DNA of 9,987 nucleotides from Planctomycetales bacterium. GTDB taxonomy: Bacteria; Planctomycetota; SBBH01. Under the pieces are notes generated by a model. It made no database searches, had not been told where the DNA came from, and was given only the letters and a program-made list of their open reading frames with translations. The translations under genes and the position numbers were made by a program. Below, in pieces: positions 6,457 through 9,987 of this stretch (its first letter is position 1; each line of letters begins with the position of its first letter). The DNA is taken from NCBI GenBank assembly GCA_005239795.1, contig SBBH01000094.1, positions 1-9,987 of the forward strand, written 5' to 3'.

Positions 6457-7359
6457 TTATGAGATCCACCCCTGTAAGAGCGTCGGATAATCCTGTGTGA
6501 CCGCTTGCACGATCTCGGCCTGCCAGAGCATTACCGCAAACGACGCCGCCGACAGAAACGGCCCATAGGGCATGTAGGAATCGCCCGTGCGGAGTTTTTG
6601 GACGACCCCATAAACCAAGCCCAGGACCGGCGCGATCCAGAACGCCCAAAAGACCGCCTGCCAGCCGAGGAAGGCGCCGACCATCCCCATGAGCTTGACG
6701 TCGCCGAACCCCATCGCTTCCTTCTTGAAGACCTTCGCGCCAAGCCAGCCGAGCCCCCAGATCATACCGGCCCCCACGACCATCCCTATCAGAGACGCGG
6801 CGATCGCCTCGACCGTCCCATGAGCCGCGCGGCGCGGCTCCCACACCTGCGCGACGGCCAGCTTGGGCTGCATCGGCGGATAGAGGGCGCTTAAGAAAGG
6901 CCCCGCGATCATCCCGGTCTTGGTGATCTCGTCCGGTATGATTCGGTGGGCCAGATCGACGAATGTCGCTACGATGAGACCGGACACGAGGAGCAATTGG
7001 GGAACAAGAAGCCCCGTGTCATACATCCCCGGATCGGTGAAAGTCCGCCGATGCATGTAGAAAAAGAGTAAGGCTGTCAGTGCTTCGACCACCGGATACT
7101 GCAGGGAGATTTTCCCCTTGCAGGAGCGGCATTTCCCCCTCAGCCACAGGTAGGACAGGATCGGCACGTTGTCATGCCAGGCGACAGGCGCCTGGCAGGC
7201 GGTGCAACGGGAACCCGGAAGGACCAGGGACTCCTCCCGGGGGAGGCGCCAGATGCAGACGTTCAGGAAGCTGCCGACGATCGCGCCTAACACGAGCGAC
7301 AGCAAGGGGTAAACGATCTCTGGGTGCGGCATCTCCGTAGCGTACCCGATGGGCGACAT
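6457..7359 (-). CDS. pilD: Prepilin peptidase / N-methyltransferase PilD
   Basis: A 300-residue inner-membrane aspartyl protease that cleaves the leader of prepilins and methylates the new N-terminus. The first membrane segment contains the family start LVLGAIVGSFLNVCIWRLPR (22-41). The cytoplasmic loop has the tetracysteine zinc motif C52-x2-C55 and C77-x2-C80, found in bifunctional PilD enzymes. The catalytic aspartates are D135 (FVDLAHRIIPDEIT) and D220 in the GxGD motif (MGFGDVKLMG, 216-225). About seven or eight membrane segments are evident and the length matches the family. The start at 7359 has only a poor ribosome site. The next ATG (7332) would also keep every domain but has GGAG too close. 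It is the first gene of the minus-strand operon, divergent from the ABC operon. Confidence 0.94.
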   Translation of the reverse strand: MSPIGYATEMPHPEIVYPLLSLVLGAIVGSFLNVCIWRLPREESLVLPGSRCTACQAPVAWHDNVPILSYLWLRGKCRSCKGKISLQYPVVEALTALLFFYMHRRTFTDPGMYDTGLLVPQLLLVSGLIVATFVDLAHRIIPDEITKTGMIAGPFLSALYPPMQPKLAVAQVWEPRRAAHGTVEAIAASLIGMVVGAGMIWGLGWLGAKVFKKEAMGFGDVKLMGMVGAFLGWQAVFWAFWIAPVLGLVYGVVQKLRTGDSYMPYGPFLSAASFAVMLWQAEIVQAVTQDYPTLLQGWIS

Positions 7360-7483
7360 TTCCCAAGTCCCAAAATCGCGCCAACAGGCGCTCCCGAGCA
7401 GCGTTATGAAAAAAATATGCGCCCCTTGACAGCGCCGCCCCTCCCCTCTACCTTTTCAACCCGCATCAGGGTGTGAAGCGACT
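7360..7483. promoter_or_regulatory. Divergent intergenic region between pilD and the ABC operon
   Basis: 124 bases with an AT-rich core (7404-7419, including a run of seven A). The plus-strand promoter is listed separately. For pilD I see only a weak -10-like CATAAC (minus strand, 7408-7403) without a matching -35, and no good sigma-54 site. At 7361-7375 the minus strand reads TTTTGGGACTTGGGA, resembling two degraded units of the C-rich repeat at 8459-8510. Confidence 0.5.
7426..7454 (+). promoter_or_regulatory. Sigma-70-type promoter of the ABC operon
   Basis: A perfect -35 TTGACA (7426-7431), exactly 17 bases, then TACCTT (7449-7454) as a -10 with 3 of 6 consensus bases. Transcription would start near 7461, leaving a leader of about 23 bases with AGGGTG before the ATG at 7484. 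Inferred from the sequence only. Confidence 0.55.
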
Positions 7484-8449
<966 letters not shown>

Positions 8450-8451
8450 GC

Positions 8452-8514
8452 ATGAGAAACCCCAATCCCCAATCCCCAAATCCCAAACGATCCCCAATCC
8501 CAAAATCCCAATGA
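8452..8514 (+). other. Possible 20-codon mini-ORF overlapping the permease start (ATGA)
   Basis: ATG at 8452 lies 2 bases after the ATPase stop. The frame reads through the C-rich repeat as a Pro/Asn/Ser-rich peptide (MRNPNPQSPN at its start) and ends at TGA 8512-8514, which overlaps the permease ATG at 8511. The permease has no Shine-Dalgarno sequence, so termination-reinitiation here could supply its translation. The peptide itself is probably without function. Confidence 0.35.
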
Positions 8515-8517
8515 GAA
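8452..8517 (+). repeat. C-rich 7-base-period repeat flanked by a 7-bp direct duplication
   Basis: The core 8459-8510 has seven C-runs (8460, 8467, 8474, 8482, 8492, 8499 and 8507 onward) separated by AAT/AAAT spacers, unit about CCCAATC. It is bounded by identical ATGAGAA copies at 8452-8458 and 8511-8517. Removing one copy plus the core would leave the permease ATG 2 bases after the ATPase stop, matching the 1-base spacing at the next junction. This looks like an insertion with target duplication. The minus strand has seven G-runs and could form a G-quadruplex. Confidence 0.75.
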
Positions 8518-9284
8518 TTTTCCTGACTCTGGTCAAGCGCGAGTTGACCGCCTTCTTCCTCTCCCCGATGGCCTATGTCTTCCTCGTCTGTTTTCTCCTG
8601 ATGGAGGGATGGTATTTCAACGCCCTGGCCGACGTCTTCGCCCAGCACCCCGACAGCCAGGGGATTCTCTTCTCGCAGTTCATGTGGGGGTTCACCCTCT
8701 TCTACCTCCTGATCATCATTCCCTGCATCACGATGCGCCTCATCTCGGAGGAGCGCCGCTCCGGCACGATGGAGGTCCTGATGGCAGCCCCCCTCACCGA
8801 CACGCAGATGGTCCTCGCCAAGTACACAGGAGCGGTCCTCTTCTACATCCTCCTCTGGGCCCCGACGCTGGCGTATGTCGCCTTGCTTTCGGCCTACGGC
8901 AACCCCGACTATTGGCAGATCGCCGGGGCCTATCTGGGGGTGATCCTTTTCGGGATGGTCCTCCTGGCGATGGGGCTCTTCTGCTCGGCGGCGTCCCAAT
9001 CCCAGATCGCGGCGGCGATCATGGCGATCGCCTTGAATTTCGGCTTCTTCTTCCTCGTGATCCAAAAGGACATGGGAACCGACTGGGTCCGCCAGGAGTT
9101 GGCCCTCGGCAAATGGAAAGTCCCCGTCCGCGACATCCTTCAGCATATTCACTTCCTGGAGCACGGCGAGGCGTTCACGAAGGGACTCGTGGACCTCCGC
9201 CCCATCGTCTTTGACGCGAGCGTGATCCTCTTTTTCCTGTTCGCGGCGGTCAAGGTCACCGAATCGCGCCGCTGGAGGTCCTGA
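8511..9284 (+). CDS. ABC-2 type transporter permease (GldF/NosY-like)
   Basis: A 257-residue membrane subunit with about six membrane segments (roughly 20-42, 56-74, 106-128, 137-160, 165-184, 232-248), the normal size for a single-domain ABC-2 permease. The coupling-helix signature EERRSGTMEVLMAAPLTD (80-97) is characteristic of GldF/NosY-type permeases and should contact the ATPase encoded just upstream. No cysteine-rich or ligand-binding domain is visible, and the substrate cannot be deduced. The start codon follows directly on the C-rich repeat and lacks a ribosome site; an upstream mini-ORF overlaps it by ATGA. Its stop is 1 base from the next ATG, so the two are translationally linked. 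The PilI-like role in pilus biogenesis is inferred from context only. Confidence 0.9.
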   Translation: MRIFLTLVKRELTAFFLSPMAYVFLVCFLLMEGWYFNALADVFAQHPDSQGILFSQFMWGFTLFYLLIIIPCITMRLISEERRSGTMEVLMAAPLTDTQMVLAKYTGAVLFYILLWAPTLAYVALLSAYGNPDYWQIAGAYLGVILFGMVLLAMGLFCSAASQSQIAAAIMAIALNFGFFFLVIQKDMGTDWVRQELALGKWKVPVRDILQHIHFLEHGEAFTKGLVDLRPIVFDASVILFFLFAAVKVTESRRWRS

Positions 9285-9285
9285 C

Positions 9286-9987
9286 ATGCCCTCTCCCTTG
9301 AAGAAATTCGCGATCGGCGGGAATGTCGCCCTCTCCCTGGCGCTTGCCTTCGCCGCGCTCGTGGCTGTCAACATCGTCGCCGCGCGCCACCCGAGAACCT
9401 GGGATTGGACCGGGACCGGCGAGTTCACCCTCTCCGACAAGACCAAGAACATCCTCAAGAATCTCCCCGGCGACAAGGCAGACAAGGTCGAAAAAGTCGA
9501 AATCGCCGTCTTCACGGGCGACCGGGACGACCTGGGACGGCGGGTCGTGAACCTCCTCAAATGTTACGAGACGGATTCCAAGGGGCGCGTCGTGCTCCAC
9601 CGGCCGCAGACGGAACAGGACCTTGTGACGCTCCAGCGGCAGGGATTCAAGATCCCGAAGCCCGGCTCCGATACGCTCCTGGCGGTCAAGTACCAGAAAC
9701 AGCAGGAGGCCATTTCTCAATCCCGTCTGGCGCAAATGACATACGACCAGAGAGGAGGGCCCCCGCGCGTCGGCACGTTCACCGGCGAGTCGGCGATCAC
9801 CTTTGCGATCAAGACGGTCACCGAGGACTTGAAGACACGCGCGGTCTTCGTCGTCGGGCACGGAGAACTCTCCTCGAAATCGGCGGAGCTTTCGGCATTC
9901 CAAAAGGCGCTCACGGAGGAGCGGATCGACCTCTCAGAAGTCAACCTGCTCGAGGGAGATCTCACCGGCGCCGACCTCGTGATTGTC
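9286..9987 (+). CDS. GldG-like ABC transporter auxiliary protein, C-terminus beyond the window
   Basis: The frame is open for 234 codons to the right edge. A short cytoplasmic start is followed by one membrane segment (about 11-33) and then an extracytoplasmic region. Family hallmarks are WTGTGEFTLSDKTKNIL (41-57), a thioredoxin-like IFT/GldG fold beginning VEIAVFTGDRDDLGRRVVNLL (71-91), and TGESAITFAIKTVTEDL (166-182) leading to FVVGHGELS (188-196). Full-length relatives are about 450-600 residues with a C-terminal membrane segment, which is not in view. GGAGG lies 7 bases before the ATG at 9286, 1 base after the permease stop. In Bacteroidetes GldG works with GldF and GldA in a gliding-related transporter; homologues are widespread in non-gliders, so the name marks the family, not a phenotype. 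Confidence 0.88.
   Translation, partial: MPSPLKKFAIGGNVALSLALAFAALVAVNIVAARHPRTWDWTGTGEFTLSDKTKNILKNLPGDKADKVEKVEIAVFTGDRDDLGRRVVNLLKCYETDSKGRVVLHRPQTEQDLVTLQRQGFKIPKPGSDTLLAVKYQKQQEAISQSRLAQMTYDQRGGPPRVGTFTGESAITFAIKTVTEDLKTRAVFVVGHGELSSKSAELSAFQKALTEERIDLSEVNLLEGDLTGADLVIV

Noticed and set aside
7364..7390. Sigma-54 promoter for the pil operon (minus strand TGGCGC... TTGG)
   Set aside because: The TGG and TTG elements are one base too close, and the conserved GC of the -12 element is missing.

Overview
The window (high G+C, Gram-negative style gene content) holds the core of a type IV pilus (T4P) assembly locus on the minus strand. It is faced by a divergent ABC-2 type transporter operon on the plus strand. 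I see no rRNA, tRNA, transposase or CRISPR array. The gene set (pilD, pilT, pilB, pilC, pilS, with an ABC ATPase/permease next to pilD) recalls the pil clusters of Myxococcus and Geobacter relatives. The heptameric intergenic repeats are of a kind I recall from uncultivated candidate phyla. I would say a myxobacterial/deltaproteobacterial-type or candidate-phylum bacterium, without claiming a rank.

Minus-strand block, in transcription order from 7359 to 1: prepilin peptidase (pilD), retraction ATPase (pilT), a stand-alone MshEN/GspE-N domain protein without an ATPase, a small lipoprotein, extension ATPase (pilB), inner-membrane platform protein (pilC), and a PilS-type membrane histidine kinase that runs off the left edge before its ATP-binding domain. 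Spacings are short (from a 2-base gap at MshEN/lipoprotein to 136 bases at pilT/MshEN), so one operon is likely. Together these genes process prepilins, polymerise and retract the pilus, and probably control pilin transcription through an unseen PilR.

Plus-strand block, from 7484 to the right edge: ABC ATPase, ABC-2 permease and a GldG-like periplasmic/auxiliary subunit, the last one cut by the window end. A good -35/-10 pair lies just upstream of the ATPase.

Three intergenic spacers carry 7-base-period repeats: pilB/pilC, pilT/MshEN and ATPase/permease. The first two form large imperfect inverted repeats. The third is a C-rich direct array bounded by a 7-base direct duplication that includes the permease start codon. 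Each is crossed by a short open frame that begins right after the upstream stop codon. The other points worth following are the stand-alone MshEN protein beside a PilB whose own MshEN motifs look degenerate, and a perfect 16-base palindrome just ahead of pilB.
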